A program made the translations under genes and the position numbers. Positions 1 through 8,174 of a stretch of DNA of 64,000 nt are shown here, piece after piece. The notes beneath the pieces are model-generated. The model had not been told where the DNA came from. It made no database searches and saw nothing but the letters and a program-made list of their open reading frames with translations. The first letter of the stretch is position 1; the number at the start of each line of letters is the position of its first letter. Source of the DNA: CAYYNP01 sp964472545 (GTDB lineage: Bacteria; Planctomycetota; Planctomycetia; Pirellulales; Thermoguttaceae); assembly GCA_964472545.1 (NCBI GenBank), contig CAYYNP010000007.1, positions 19,417-83,416 of the forward strand, given 5' to 3'.

Positions 1-1
1 C

Positions 2-121
2 GGCAAACTGCTCGCCCCGTTGGAACGGATGATCGGCTTCACGCTGCTGGGCACCGGAGCCGCGACGCGACTCTCCGGACCGGTAATGCGCGGTGGAGGA
101 AACAGCAGCGGCACGTTCTAG
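2..121 (+). CDS. C-terminal end of an unknown protein (cut by window edge)
   Basis: An open frame runs in from the left edge and stops with TAG at 119-121, giving about 39 residues that end in a Gly/Ser-rich tail (RGGGNSSGTF). No start codon is visible and no domain can be recognised from so short a piece. The neighbouring lipoprotein gene on the same strand starts only 8 bases (ATG at 130) or 38 bases (ATG at 160) after this stop, which is compatible with an operon. It could be spurious, because several frames are open in this GC-rich stretch. Confidence 0.45.
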   Translation, partial: GKLLAPLERMIGFTLLGTGAATRLSGPVMRGGGNSSGTF

Positions 122-129
122 CAACCTAT

Positions 130-831
130 ATGACGGCAACCGGGAAACAAGTCGTAACCATGCTCCGTAATCGACAAGTCGACTGCCGACGATTGGGCTA
201 CCTGGCACTGATGCTGTTGGCCGGCCTGAGCGGATGCCAAACGCTCGACGGCCGCCGGCCGGCCGGACAGCCGAATGCGTGTCTTCCAACACGTATGTCC
301 GCCTGTGGTTCGCATGCCCGGTGCGCTGCGTTTGGCGGCTATCATCCGACCTGCTGGCACCCTTGGCCCGGCGGTTGTGCGGGACACGGCGGCGGCTGCG
401 ACGGGGCCTGTGGTGGGACGTGTGGCGCGGCCGCCGAAAGCTACTCGCATCAACCCGCCGGCGGTATGTCGTGGGGGATGCCACCGGGCGTCGGGCCGAC
501 GGCGTATCCGCCGAATCGCCCTACGATGCAGCCTTACACGATGCAGCCTTACACGCCGCAGCCTTACACGCCGCCTACCACCGCGCCGGCGGCACCGGCT
601 ACGCAGCCGCCCCCAACGCGGCGGCCTCCGTCAAACCCCGGCCTGTCCGAACCGCTCTTCCCCTCGCCAGACGGCCTGGAGTGGCCCACGCCGCTCCCGG
701 AACCCACAACGCCCCCGCCGTCTGCTCCCGCGCCACCCGCTGCTGCACCCGGCGCCGCAAGGACCGGGCACCCGGGCTGGTCCGGGCCGTATCGGCCGTT
801 GACGACGTCTCGGCGTTTGCCGCCGATCTAA
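130..831 (+). CDS. Proline-rich putative lipoprotein, function unknown
   Basis: The 233-residue product has a basic N-terminus, a hydrophobic stretch and the lipobox-like sequence LAGLSGC, so it is probably exported and lipid-anchored. ATG at 160 is an equally good start and would place the signal closer to the N-terminus. After the lipobox there is a Cys/Gly/His-rich stretch (repeated CGG/GGxC elements at about residues 55-95). A Pro/Thr/Gln-rich low-complexity region follows, with three QPYT repeats and a PPSAPAPPAAAP-like tail. I recognise no catalytic domain. All three plus-strand frames are open here because of the base composition; this frame was chosen for its signal peptide. A structural or envelope-associated role is only a guess. 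Confidence 0.6.
   Translation: MTATGKQVVTMLRNRQVDCRRLGYLALMLLAGLSGCQTLDGRRPAGQPNACLPTRMSACGSHARCAAFGGYHPTCWHPWPGGCAGHGGGCDGACGGTCGAAAESYSHQPAGGMSWGMPPGVGPTAYPPNRPTMQPYTMQPYTPQPYTPPTTAPAAPATQPPPTRRPPSNPGLSEPLFPSPDGLEWPTPLPEPTTPPPSAPAPPAAAPGAARTGHPGWSGPYRPLTTSRRLPPI
523..567 (+). repeat. Three 15-bp tandem repeats inside the lipoprotein gene
   Basis: The 15-base unit ACGATGCAGCCTTAC occurs at 523-537 and 538-552, and a variant beginning ACGCCG follows at 553-567. The repeats keep the reading frame and encode the QPYT[MP] repeats of the proline-rich lipoprotein, so copy number could change without breaking the gene. Confidence 0.8.
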
Positions 832-875
832 TTGTCTGCGACACCTGATCTTGATGGTTGGGTGGCATGATGGTT

Positions 876-975
876 GGGTGGCTGGGCAAAGCGCAGCGGT
901 GCCCCAGTGATTGCCAGAGCCTCGTTAGTGTGCCAACAACCTGGGGCACCGCTGCGCTTTGCCCCAGCCACCCAC
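876..975. repeat. Long inverted repeat (GTGGCTGGG family), intergenic hairpin
   Basis: The left arm (876-906) begins GGGTGGCTGGGCAAAGCGCA and continues to GTGCCCCA. The right arm (about 941-975) is its near-perfect complement, about 30 bases with one indel, separated by roughly 35 bases. It lies between the convergent lipoprotein gene and the membrane-protein gene, where it could act as a bidirectional terminator. A single arm of the same sequence recurs at 21040-21070, and a sister family with a different inner sequence occurs at 54.1 and 54.9 kb. Confidence 0.8.
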
Positions 976-997
976 AGCAGACCGTCGGCACGAGGCG

Positions 998-1522
998 CTA
1001 GCCGCGTGGCTTCTCGGGCGCGGGCGCCGCTTTCGACGGGGCCTCTTTCAACGGGGCCCTCTCCGGCGGCGCCGACTCATCGGGCACGTCGTCCCGGCGC
1101 TGGTCTTCATCTCGCGGATCATCCGGCTCTTCTGCCGGTTCCCTGAAGAACATGACCAATCCGCCGGCCTCGTCGGCGTGGAGTTGCGTCAGGATGGTAT
1201 CGTCGGGGCCCCGCGTTTCGACCACGCCGCATTTGCCCGCGGCGTTGGTCCCCAGGATCACAAGGCGTTTGCCGTCGGGTCCTCGAACCTCGATCTGTCC
1301 ACCGCGGCCGGGCACGGCCCACATCCGCACGGCTTCGGTCCCGTCTTCGCCGTCGATCGCTAGCGTGCCACAACACAGCGTGCCACAACGCAGCGTGTCC
1401 CGAACTTCGATTTGACGGGCCTTGATGTTATGCGCGGCAAGACGATAGACTTTGTCGCGGACCACGATCCCCAGCGTCATCAACAAGAGCGGATAGACGA
1501 TCCAGCGTTCGCGCGTGGTCAT
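998..1522 (-). CDS. Single-pass membrane protein of unknown function
   Basis: The 174-residue product has one N-terminal membrane segment (about residues 8-22, IVYPLLLMTLGIVV). A soluble region follows that looks like beta-strand repeats (IEVRGPDGKRLVILGTNAAG and a similar second unit). The C-terminal 50 residues are charged and proline-rich (EEPDDPRDEDQRRDD, APPERAPLKEAP). I recognise no catalytic family. It sits just upstream of the sigma-factor terminus in the same orientation, separated by 48 bases, so it may be co-transcribed after the sigma gene. It is probably cell-envelope anchored, with the soluble part outside the cytoplasm. Confidence 0.65.
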   Translation of the reverse strand: MTTRERWIVYPLLLMTLGIVVRDKVYRLAAHNIKARQIEVRDTLRCGTLCCGTLAIDGEDGTEAVRMWAVPGRGGQIEVRGPDGKRLVILGTNAAGKCGVVETRGPDDTILTQLHADEAGGLVMFFREPAEEPDDPRDEDQRRDDVPDESAPPERAPLKEAPSKAAPAPEKPRG

Positions 1523-1570
1523 GGCGTGACCTCCCGGGGGGAACGCCGCAACGTGCCGGCCGACGGCGCC

Positions 1571-2410
1571 TCAACCGGCCCCGCCGAGGCTCTCGGCCAG
1601 TTTTCCCAAGGCCTCGGTCTCGATCTGGCGGACGCGTTCGCGGGTCAGGCCCAGGGTCTCGCCGATCTCTTTGAGCGTCCGCGGCTCGGAGTCCTCCAGC
1701 CCGAACCGCATCCGCAACACGGTCGCCTCGCGGGGGTCCATCGTCTTCAGCCGGCGCATCACGTGGGAGAGGTTGTCGTGTTCGACGAGTTCCTCTTCCG
1801 GGCTGCGGATCCGCTCGTCCATGATCATCTCACCCAGCGACCAGCCGGCTTCGGCCTGGTCGGTTTGTGGCGTGAGGTTATAGATGCGGATCGCCTTCTT
1901 GATGATCGGCAGCTTCTTCCGCGGCAGTCCCAGCACCCGGGCGACCTCTTCCGGCGTGGGGGTGCGGCCGAGCTCTTCGGCCAATCGCGTGCTGGCCCGC
2001 CGCCACTTCGAGAGCAGTTCGACCATGTAGGCCGGAATGCGGATCGTCTTGGCCGTATTGATCAGCGCCCGTTTGATCGACTGCTTGATCCAGTAGCTGG
2101 CATACGTGGAGAACCGCGTGCCCATCGCCGGGTCGAACCCTTCGACGGCCCGCAGCAGGCCCAGGTTGCCCTCTTCGATGAGGTCTTGCAGCCCCAGGCC
2201 TTTGCCGGTGTAGCCTCGGGCGATGTTGACGACCAGGCGCAGGTTGGCGCGGACCATGCGGTCTCGGGCTTGCGTGTCGCCGTCGCCGATGGCCAAAGCC
2301 AGTTCGTGCTCGTCGTCGGCCGAGAGCAGGGACGTCTCGTTGATCTCGCGGAGGTACGTCTCCAGAGGAGACTGCACGGCCGAGGATGATTTGCGTCGCG
2401 TGGTTGTCAT
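1571..2410 (-). CDS. Sigma-70 family RNA polymerase sigma factor (RpoD/RpoS-like group)
   Basis: The 279-residue protein has the architecture of a short primary-like or group 2 sigma factor. Region 1.2 (PLETYLREINETSLLSADDE) is followed by region 2 with the core-binding and -10 recognition helices (DLIEEGNLGLLRAVEGFDP, FSTYASYWIKQSIKRAL). Region 3 comes next (RTPTPEEVARVLGL), then region 4 with the helix-turn-helix for the -35 element (LKEIGETLGLTRERVRQIE). It lacks the long acidic region 1.1 of housekeeping RpoD. The protein directs RNA polymerase to promoters; which regulon cannot be told from here. A 200-base leader separates it from rpsA upstream on the same strand. The family assignment is firm; primary versus alternative status is not. 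Confidence 0.93.
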   Translation of the reverse strand: MTTTRRKSSSAVQSPLETYLREINETSLLSADDEHELALAIGDGDTQARDRMVRANLRLVVNIARGYTGKGLGLQDLIEEGNLGLLRAVEGFDPAMGTRFSTYASYWIKQSIKRALINTAKTIRIPAYMVELLSKWRRASTRLAEELGRTPTPEEVARVLGLPRKKLPIIKKAIRIYNLTPQTDQAEAGWSLGEMIMDERIRSPEEELVEHDNLSHVMRRLKTMDPREATVLRMRFGLEDSEPRTLKEIGETLGLTRERVRQIETEALGKLAESLGGAG

Positions 2411-2614
2411 CAGGGTATGTACGATCAGCGTATGTTTGCGGGGTAGTCAAACACAACTATCGACGCAGGATGGGGTGTCTCTGAAAGGAAGCGGATGCTT
2501 AACGTCGTGGGGTGGATGTGCGCGAGTTTCGGACAGTACCGAAAAGAACGGCCCGGCCGGTATTGACCGGCGGGGCCGCTGCTGGATCGCACGATTGAAA
2601 CGAGAGCCGTGAAA

Positions 2615-4645
2615 CTAGGAAGCCGCTTTTTCTTCGGGTTTCTCCGGCTGTTCCGCCTGCGACGCGTCTTCGGCGACGGCTTCGTCAGATTCTGCCGATT
2701 CGGCGTCCTCGGCCGCTTCCGCCGCAGGCGGGTCGTCTTGAGGTTTTTCTTCGACTGCGGGAGTCTCTTCGGATTCCTCTTCCGACTTCTCTTCGGACTT
2801 CTCTTCCGATTCCTCTTCCGGCTTCTCTTCGGACATCTCTTCTGGTTTCTCTTCCGGAGGCGTCTCTTCGACGGCCTGAGCGATCGGCTGGATCAGCGGT
2901 CCGGAGCTGTCGCCCACGCCGCCCCGCAATCCGGCCGTATCGGCCGCGACGGCCGCTTCGTTCACGGCTGCCAACGTCTCGTCCTCTTCGGCCCATTCCA
3001 CGCGCTTCCGCGAGAGCCCGATCTTGCGCTCGTCCGGGTCGACCCGCAGGATCTTCACCTCGATCTGCTCGCCGACCTTGACCACGTCCTCCGGGTTCTC
3101 GACCTTGTGGTCGGCCAACTCAGAGATGTGCAACAGGCCTTCCAGGCCGTCTTCGAGTCCCACGAAGACGCCAAAGTTGGTGATCTTGGTAACCGGCCCG
3201 GTAACCAATTGGCCGGGCTGGAAGCGGTTGGGGATCTCGCGGACCCAGGGGTCCTCGTCCAACTGCTTCAGCCCCAAGGCGATCCGCCGGCGCGACTGGT
3301 CGACCGAAAGCACCCGGCACTCGACTGCCTGGTTCTTGGCCACCACCTCGTTCGGATGGCTGATCTTGCGGGTCCACGACATATCGCTGACGTGCAATAG
3401 GCCGTCGATCCCCTCCTCGATCTCGATGAACGCACCGTAGTTGGTCAGATTGCGAACCGTGCCGTTGACCACGGTTCCCGGCGGGTAGCGCTCGGCGACC
3501 TGGTCCCACGGGTTGGCCTGCGTCTGCTTCATGCCCAAGGAGATTTCTTGCTTCTCCTTGTTGATGCCCAAGACGACGACTTCGATCTCGTCCTCGATCT
3601 GCACCAGTTCGCTGGGGTGGCTGATCCGCCGGGTCCAGGACATCTCGCTGATATGGACCAGGCCCTCGATCCCCTCTTCGAGCTTCACGAACGCTCCGTA
3701 GCTCATTACGTTGACCACCGTGCCGGTGATCCGCGTGCCGACGGGGTACTTGTCGCCGACCTGCTCCCACGGGCTGGGCGTCTTCTGCTTCAGGCCCAGA
3801 GCGATCTTCTCCTTGGCGTGGTCGATATGCAGGATCTGGACCTCGATCTCCTGATCGATGGCCACCATTTCCGAGGGATGGGAGATACGGCCCCAACTCA
3901 TATCGGTGATATGCAGCAGGCCGTCGATGCCGCCGAGGTCGACGAACGCACCGAATTCGGCGATGTTCTTGACCACGCCCTTGCGGCGCTGGCCGATCTG
4001 CAACTCCTGCATCAACTGGTCGCGCTTCTCTTTCCGCTCGGCCTCGATCAAGGCCCGGCGGCTGACGACGATGTTTCGACGCGACTCGTCGATCTTCAAG
4101 ACCACGCACTGGATCGTACGGCCAATGTAATCGCCGATGTCGGACGGACGGCGGATGTCGACCTGACTGGCCGGCAGGAAGACGTTCACACCGATGTCGA
4201 CCAACAGCCCGCCCTTGATCTTGCGGTTGGCGATGCCGGTGACTACGTCCTCCTCCTTGACGCTCTCCATCACCGCGGTCCACTTTTCGATCTTCTCAGC
4301 TTTCCTCTTGCTGAGACTGATCATCCCGCGGCTGTCGTCGACCATACCGTGTACGTCTTCGACGTCTTCGACGAGCACCTTGACCGCTTGGCCGGGCTCG
4401 GGCGGTGGCTGGTCCTCATCCCATTCGCTGGCGAGGATCACACCTTCGCTCTTGTAGCCCACGTCGACCAGGACGAAGTCGCCCTCGACCCGCAGCACCT
4501 CGCCGTCGACGATCTGGTTGACGGCGACTTCCTGAGCCCCCCACTCGATTTCGTCCGGCGGCACGCCTTCCAAGGCAGCATTCAACTCCTGCTGCCATTC
4601 TTCTTCCGAGAGATCCAATCCGCGCAAAAGGTTACGATCGACCAT
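2615..4645 (-). CDS. rpsA: 30S ribosomal protein S1
   Basis: The ATG at 4645 was chosen because the open frame upstream of it encodes non-conserved sequence. The 676-residue product carries six S1 RNA-binding domains, at roughly residues 42-112, 130-195, 216-282, 303-369, 390-456 and 477-545, with the repeated signatures FGAFVDL, GLLHIT and MSWGRISHPSE. S1 binds mRNA on the small subunit and helps start translation, notably on weakly Shine-Dalgarno-dependent messages. After domain six comes an unusual acidic tail of about 120 residues with repeated KPEE/KSEE units and an Ala/Glu-rich end. It lies downstream of cmk and plsC, a synteny known from other phyla. A good sigma-70 promoter at 4825-4853 gives it independent expression with a long leader. 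Confidence 0.95.
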   Translation of the reverse strand: MVDRNLLRGLDLSEEEWQQELNAALEGVPPDEIEWGAQEVAVNQIVDGEVLRVEGDFVLVDVGYKSEGVILASEWDEDQPPPEPGQAVKVLVEDVEDVHGMVDDSRGMISLSKRKAEKIEKWTAVMESVKEEDVVTGIANRKIKGGLLVDIGVNVFLPASQVDIRRPSDIGDYIGRTIQCVVLKIDESRRNIVVSRRALIEAERKEKRDQLMQELQIGQRRKGVVKNIAEFGAFVDLGGIDGLLHITDMSWGRISHPSEMVAIDQEIEVQILHIDHAKEKIALGLKQKTPSPWEQVGDKYPVGTRITGTVVNVMSYGAFVKLEEGIEGLVHISEMSWTRRISHPSELVQIEDEIEVVVLGINKEKQEISLGMKQTQANPWDQVAERYPPGTVVNGTVRNLTNYGAFIEIEEGIDGLLHVSDMSWTRKISHPNEVVAKNQAVECRVLSVDQSRRRIALGLKQLDEDPWVREIPNRFQPGQLVTGPVTKITNFGVFVGLEDGLEGLLHISELADHKVENPEDVVKVGEQIEVKILRVDPDERKIGLSRKRVEWAEEDETLAAVNEAAVAADTAGLRGGVGDSSGPLIQPIAQAVEETPPEEKPEEMSEEKPEEESEEKSEEKSEEESEETPAVEEKPQDDPPAAEAAEDAESAESDEAVAEDASQAEQPEKPEEKAAS

Positions 4646-4824
4646 AAGATTTGTTTTCGTGTGGGAAAGAGGGAACCTGGCCGGCCACCAGAGGAGCGAG
4701 AGAAGCGGCCGCCGCGAGGGCGACCGAGGGTTCGACCTGGCCAACCGAACCAGCCAATAGACCGTGCCGTTTGCCCCGCCCCTCTACGCCAAGGGACTCA
4801 CCATGGGCCAACAGCGAGCCCAGT

Positions 4825-4853
4825 AATATACCAGAGTGTCGGTTCGCTCACAA
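4825..4853 (-). promoter_or_regulatory. Predicted sigma-70 promoter of rpsA
   Basis: Read on the minus strand, a -35 box TTGTGA is followed after exactly 17 bases by the -10 box TATATT. The expected transcription start lies about 170 bases upstream of the rpsA ATG, leaving a long 5' leader. It falls in the plsC-rpsA intergenic region, where a promoter is expected. It was found by eye only. Confidence 0.6.
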
Positions 4854-4947
4854 TTGCGACAGGCAGCCTTTCCCAGAAGATCGGCGGAATCGTTCAACCG
4901 CGGCGCCGCAAAATCGGCGCATTCCCCCTAAATCTCCCCGAATGCCG

Positions 4948-5613
4948 TCAATCTCCCGTCTTCTCGCGCTGCGCGAAGACCGGGTGGCGTTTCAGGCGAG
5001 CATGGCATGCACACACGCGCCGCTCGACCTCCGCCACCAATTCCCGCTCACCACGCCCGGCGATCTCCTCCGGCAGCATCGGCTCACCATAGTTGACTTG
5101 AATCACACCAAGGCGGGGGAAAGCACTCCCCCTTGGCCATACGGCATGTGCCCCTTCGATGGCCACGGGGAGGATCGAGGCCTTGGAACGGACCGCCAAC
5201 GTGGTGAAGCCCGGCAGAAACCGCCCGACTTCCCCGTCCGGCGTGCGTGTGCCTTCGGGGAAGATCAGCACCAGTTCACCCCGCTTCAGGCGGCGCAGCG
5301 ATTCCTTGATGCCGCTAAGGCCCAGGCCGTCGCGATCGATCGGGATCGCGTCGAGCGACTTGATCAGCCAGCGAAACGGGGGGAAGCCGAACAACGTATC
5401 CCGGGCGACGTAGTTCATCCGCCGCCGCGACCCCATACCAACCAATGGGGGGTCGAAATGACTCTGGTGGTTGGAAATGACCAAAACGCCCCCGTCCGAC
5501 GGGATATTGTGCATGCCCGTGTGTCGAACGCGATAGGCCAACACCCCGGCCAGTTGGGCGGCCGTCTGGAGGATGCGATACCAAAGTCGACTGGAAAGTG
5601 AGCGTGTGGCCAT
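4948..5613 (-). CDS. plsC: 1-acyl-sn-glycerol-3-phosphate acyltransferase
   Basis: The 221-residue product shows the acyltransferase signature block I, N-H-x4-D (residues 48-54, NHQSHFD), and block III FPEGTR (118-123). Block II is represented around FGFPPFRWLIKSLDAIPIDR. This family transfers an acyl chain to lysophosphatidic acid to make phosphatidic acid at the inner membrane, a committed step in phospholipid synthesis. There is no obvious long membrane helix; a weakly hydrophobic N-terminal segment could make it peripheral. The gene starts 26 bases after cmk and precedes rpsA, reproducing the cmk-plsC-rpsA arrangement of several bacterial phyla. Start at 5613 gives a normal family length. 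Confidence 0.92.
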   Translation of the reverse strand: MATRSLSSRLWYRILQTAAQLAGVLAYRVRHTGMHNIPSDGGVLVISNHQSHFDPPLVGMGSRRRMNYVARDTLFGFPPFRWLIKSLDAIPIDRDGLGLSGIKESLRRLKRGELVLIFPEGTRTPDGEVGRFLPGFTTLAVRSKASILPVAIEGAHAVWPRGSAFPRLGVIQVNYGEPMLPEEIAGRGERELVAEVERRVCACHARLKRHPVFAQREKTGD

Positions 5614-5639
5614 GGAGCAACTTCGAGTGGGTACTAATC

Positions 5640-6311
5640 TCAGGTCACGTGAGCTTCGTCGCGCCGCTGCCGGTCACGAACTAACGACTCCAAGCGATCG
5701 ACGACTTCTTCCAGCGTCATGCCGTCGGTGCAAACCTCGATCGCGTCGGAGGCGGCAACCAGCGCGCCCACGGCACGCGTGCGGTCTTCTCGATCGCGCC
5801 GCTGTTGCGCGGCGAGCACCTCTTCGTGGTTGGCGGTCTCCCCCATGCTCTGCATTTCTGCCACGCGCCGCCTGGCCCTTTCTTCGGCAGAAGCCGTCAG
5901 AAATATCTTGCACTTGGCATCGGGAAAGACGACCGAGCCCTGATCGCGCCCTTCGGTCACGATATCGTCGTCGCCGGCCACCTCGCGCTGCAACGCGACC
6001 AATCGCCGGCGAACCTGCGGATTGTCGGCCGCGTGGCGCGTTACGGCGGTCGTCTCGGCGGTGCGGACGGCGTCGGTGACGTCCTCGGCGTTGACGTAGA
6101 TTCTCGCGCCGTCCACCACGATCTCCAGGCCTTGCGCCAGTCGCCCAAGTTCATCGGGCCGATTCCAATCGACCCCCTCTCGTAACCCGGCGAGCGCCAC
6201 CGCCCGATACATCGCGCCCGTATCCAAGAAACGCACCCCCAGTCGCCGCGCCAACGCCCTGGCGACCGTGCTCTTTCCGGCTCCGGCGGGTCCGTCGATG
6301 GTGATGATCAT
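5640..6311 (-). CDS. cmk: (d)CMP kinase
   Basis: The ATG at 6311 places the P-loop GPAGAGKS at residues 7-14, as in all cytidylate kinases; the longer open frame upstream is repeat-derived. The 223-residue protein phosphorylates CMP and dCMP with ATP in pyrimidine salvage and lipid-precursor supply. Further signatures are the substrate-binding FLDTGAMYRAVAL (28-40), the EGRDQGSVVFPDA motif and the lid-region arginines near ERARRRVAEM. It is the first gene of a cmk-plsC-rpsA cluster. Immediately upstream lies a simple-sequence repeat rather than a recognisable Shine-Dalgarno site. Confidence 0.95.
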   Translation of the reverse strand: MIITIDGPAGAGKSTVARALARRLGVRFLDTGAMYRAVALAGLREGVDWNRPDELGRLAQGLEIVVDGARIYVNAEDVTDAVRTAETTAVTRHAADNPQVRRRLVALQREVAGDDDIVTEGRDQGSVVFPDAKCKIFLTASAEERARRRVAEMQSMGETANHEEVLAAQQRRDREDRTRAVGALVAASDAIEVCTDGMTLEEVVDRLESLVRDRQRRDEAHVT

Positions 6312-6314
6312 GAG

Positions 6315-6350
6315 AGTAGGCGGTAGGCAGTAAGCAGTAGGCGGTGGGGG
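6315..6350. repeat. Short imperfect direct repeats upstream of cmk
   Basis: A run of imperfect 7-base units of the type GTAGGCG / GTAGGCA / GTAAGCA lies within 20 bases of the cmk start codon. It is low-complexity intergenic sequence with no coding potential. It replaces the usual ribosome-binding site, so its effect on cmk translation is unclear. Confidence 0.6.
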
Positions 6351-6486
6351 GTTGCGAGTCGGCAATGCGGGGTTTAGCCGTCGCCGGTACGGCGACGTTT
6401 GCTCGGGCAATCGGCACACGTCCCCCTATTCTGCCGCAATTCGCCGTCGTGGGCAATCCGCCCTGCGTACGCCGCTGCCTGGACGG

Positions 6487-7164
6487 TCAAATCGTCATCG
6501 CCGCCCTGACCATGAACTCGTTGACCGCCTCGGCGTGTGTCAGGCAGATCAAGTGGCCCCCGTCGTGCAAGAACTCCTCAGCACCAGAGCGTCTTGCCGA
6601 GATCAGCAAATCTCGCCGCCCGTGGATCTGGAAGATACGGGCTTCCGGCGGCGGACCGGGACGCCAGTTGAGAATCGCCCGGCAGCCCCGTTTAAGGAAC
6701 TTCGCGTCGGCGTCTTTCGCCATGTCCACACACAGTTGCCGCTGCGCCCGCGTCATGCCCCGGGCAATCCGAAATCCCCAGGGCGAACAAACTCGGACCC
6801 AATCAAACAACCACACGGGCAGGATCGGCACGATCGGTCGAAACACCCGAAAGCACCGCCCCACGGCTTGCGGCGACCGGCAACTTCCAATCAGCACAAC
6901 GGCTTCCGGCCGCAGATGCCGCGCCATTTCGTAGGCCAACATGCCGCCGAAGGAAGCTCCGCCGAGAATGAACGGCCGTTGCGGGGTAATCGTCGGGGCG
7001 AATCGCTGTGCGTAATCCACCAGACTCTCTCGAGGCCGCGGGGCAATCCACGGCGGCACCACCAGATTCGCAAAGGCGTCCTCTTGCCCTTGGAACAGCC
7101 GACTATCGGCACCGAGACCGGGAAGCAGGACGAGTTGGACGGGAGTCGCCATCGCAGTGTGCAT
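6487..7164 (-). CDS. Alpha/beta-hydrolase fold protein
   Basis: The 225-residue product has the alpha/beta-hydrolase nucleophile elbow GASFGG with Ser71. An acidic residue follows in FQIHGRRDLL and a histidine in HDGGHLI near the C-terminus, which together make a plausible Ser-Asp-His triad. An oxyanion-hole region is seen at LVLLPGLGADSRLF. The substrate is unknown; the small size and lack of a signal peptide suggest a cytoplasmic esterase- or thioesterase-like enzyme. ATG at 7152 (MATPVQ) is an alternative start, and neither start has a clear ribosome-binding site. It lies between cmk and the DUF1445 gene on the same strand, with gaps that do not require an operon. Confidence 0.8.
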   Translation of the reverse strand: MHTAMATPVQLVLLPGLGADSRLFQGQEDAFANLVVPPWIAPRPRESLVDYAQRFAPTITPQRPFILGGASFGGMLAYEMARHLRPEAVVLIGSCRSPQAVGRCFRVFRPIVPILPVWLFDWVRVCSPWGFRIARGMTRAQRQLCVDMAKDADAKFLKRGCRAILNWRPGPPPEARIFQIHGRRDLLISARRSGAEEFLHDGGHLICLTHAEAVNEFMVRAAMTI

Positions 7165-7196
7165 GTTTCAAGAGGTGCCCGGCCCGAGCGCACCGG

Positions 7197-8078
7197 CTAC
7201 GGCGAGCAGATCCGGTCGCCCTTCAGATCGGTGATGAAACCGTGGCCCGGCGCGTGGGTGATCATCAACTCCGGCTTGGCCAACTCGGCGGCCTTCTGGG
7301 GCGTCACACCACACGCCCAAAAGACCGGCATTAAGTCCTTCGGGATCCGCTCGACCGGCGAGCCGTAGATTGGACGCCGAAGATCGGCCCCGATCGCGGC
7401 CGGGTCGCCCAAGTGTACCGGGGCGCCGTGATTCGCCGGAAAGCGCCCCGTCAGTTGAGTGGCGATCACCGCCTCGGCCGGCGTCATCCAACGCATGGTG
7501 ACCACCATCGTGCCGCGAAAGCGTCCGGCGGGAATCGTATCGAGGGCCGTGTTCAACACCCACACCTCTTCAGAGCGCCGCACGCCCGCCCGCACCAGCG
7601 CCTGGTCGAACGTGAGACTCGACCCGATCAGGAAGGCCACGCTGTCGTTGCGCCAGTACTTCTTGACGTCGCCCACTTCCGTCTCCAACACACCGCGCCG
7701 ATAGATCCGGTACTTCGGCAGATCCGTCCGCAGATCGGCCCCCGGCGCCGAAAGCCGGGGCTGCGGATCGCCGGCGTCGGTCACCTCGATCACCGGACAC
7801 GGCTTCGGGTTGCGCTGGCAATACAACAGGAAGTCGTACGCGAGATCGCTCGACAGCACCACCAGGTTGCACTGCACGTGCTCCGGCACCCGATAAACGG
7901 TTGGCCCGGTCCATTCGCCCCGTCGCATCGCCAGCCGTGCGTCCCGGGCCGGGTTCTCGGCTGCATCTGCCACGTCCGCCGCGGCGGGAGGTTCCGCAGC
8001 CGCCACGCCCGCGGCCGCGCCGATCCCAGCCAGCCCCGAAACTCGCATGAACTGTCGCCGCGTCGTGCCGTCTGCCAT
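7197..8078 (-). CDS. DUF1445 / D-glutamate cyclase-like protein (YcsI family) with Tat signal
   Basis: The 293-residue product contains the family landmarks FWACGVTP and the C-terminal ITHAPGHGFITDLKGD. This family is annotated as putative hydro-lyase, and its mammalian relative is D-glutamate cyclase. Unusually for the family, the first 30 residues are a Tat-type signal peptide with the twin-arginine motif TRRQFMR and a hydrophobic AGIGAAAGVAAA stretch. That predicts folding in the cytoplasm followed by export. A strong Shine-Dalgarno sequence (AAAGGAG) lies just upstream of the ATG and fixes the start. A periplasmic role on D-amino acids or cell-wall turnover products is possible but unproven. 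Confidence 0.85.
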   Translation of the reverse strand: MADGTTRRQFMRVSGLAGIGAAAGVAAAEPPAAADVADAAENPARDARLAMRRGEWTGPTVYRVPEHVQCNLVVLSSDLAYDFLLYCQRNPKPCPVIEVTDAGDPQPRLSAPGADLRTDLPKYRIYRRGVLETEVGDVKKYWRNDSVAFLIGSSLTFDQALVRAGVRRSEEVWVLNTALDTIPAGRFRGTMVVTMRWMTPAEAVIATQLTGRFPANHGAPVHLGDPAAIGADLRRPIYGSPVERIPKDLMPVFWACGVTPQKAAELAKPELMITHAPGHGFITDLKGDRICSP

Positions 8079-8174
8079 GGTGTTCTCCTTTGGGCTGTTG
8101 GATTGGGACCCAGAATCGCTCTGTCAATCTCAATAGGATTGGCTGCCCACGCCACTAACGGCCGGCAACAGCGT

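Noticed and set aside
876..975. CRISPR array
   Set aside because: The repeats are inverted, not regularly spaced direct repeats, and no cas gene is present.
3548..5092. 514-codon plus-strand open frame opposite rpsA
   Set aside because: It is the reverse complement of conserved S1 domains and shows only Leu/Asp/His-rich shadow composition; the minus-strand gene explains the frame.
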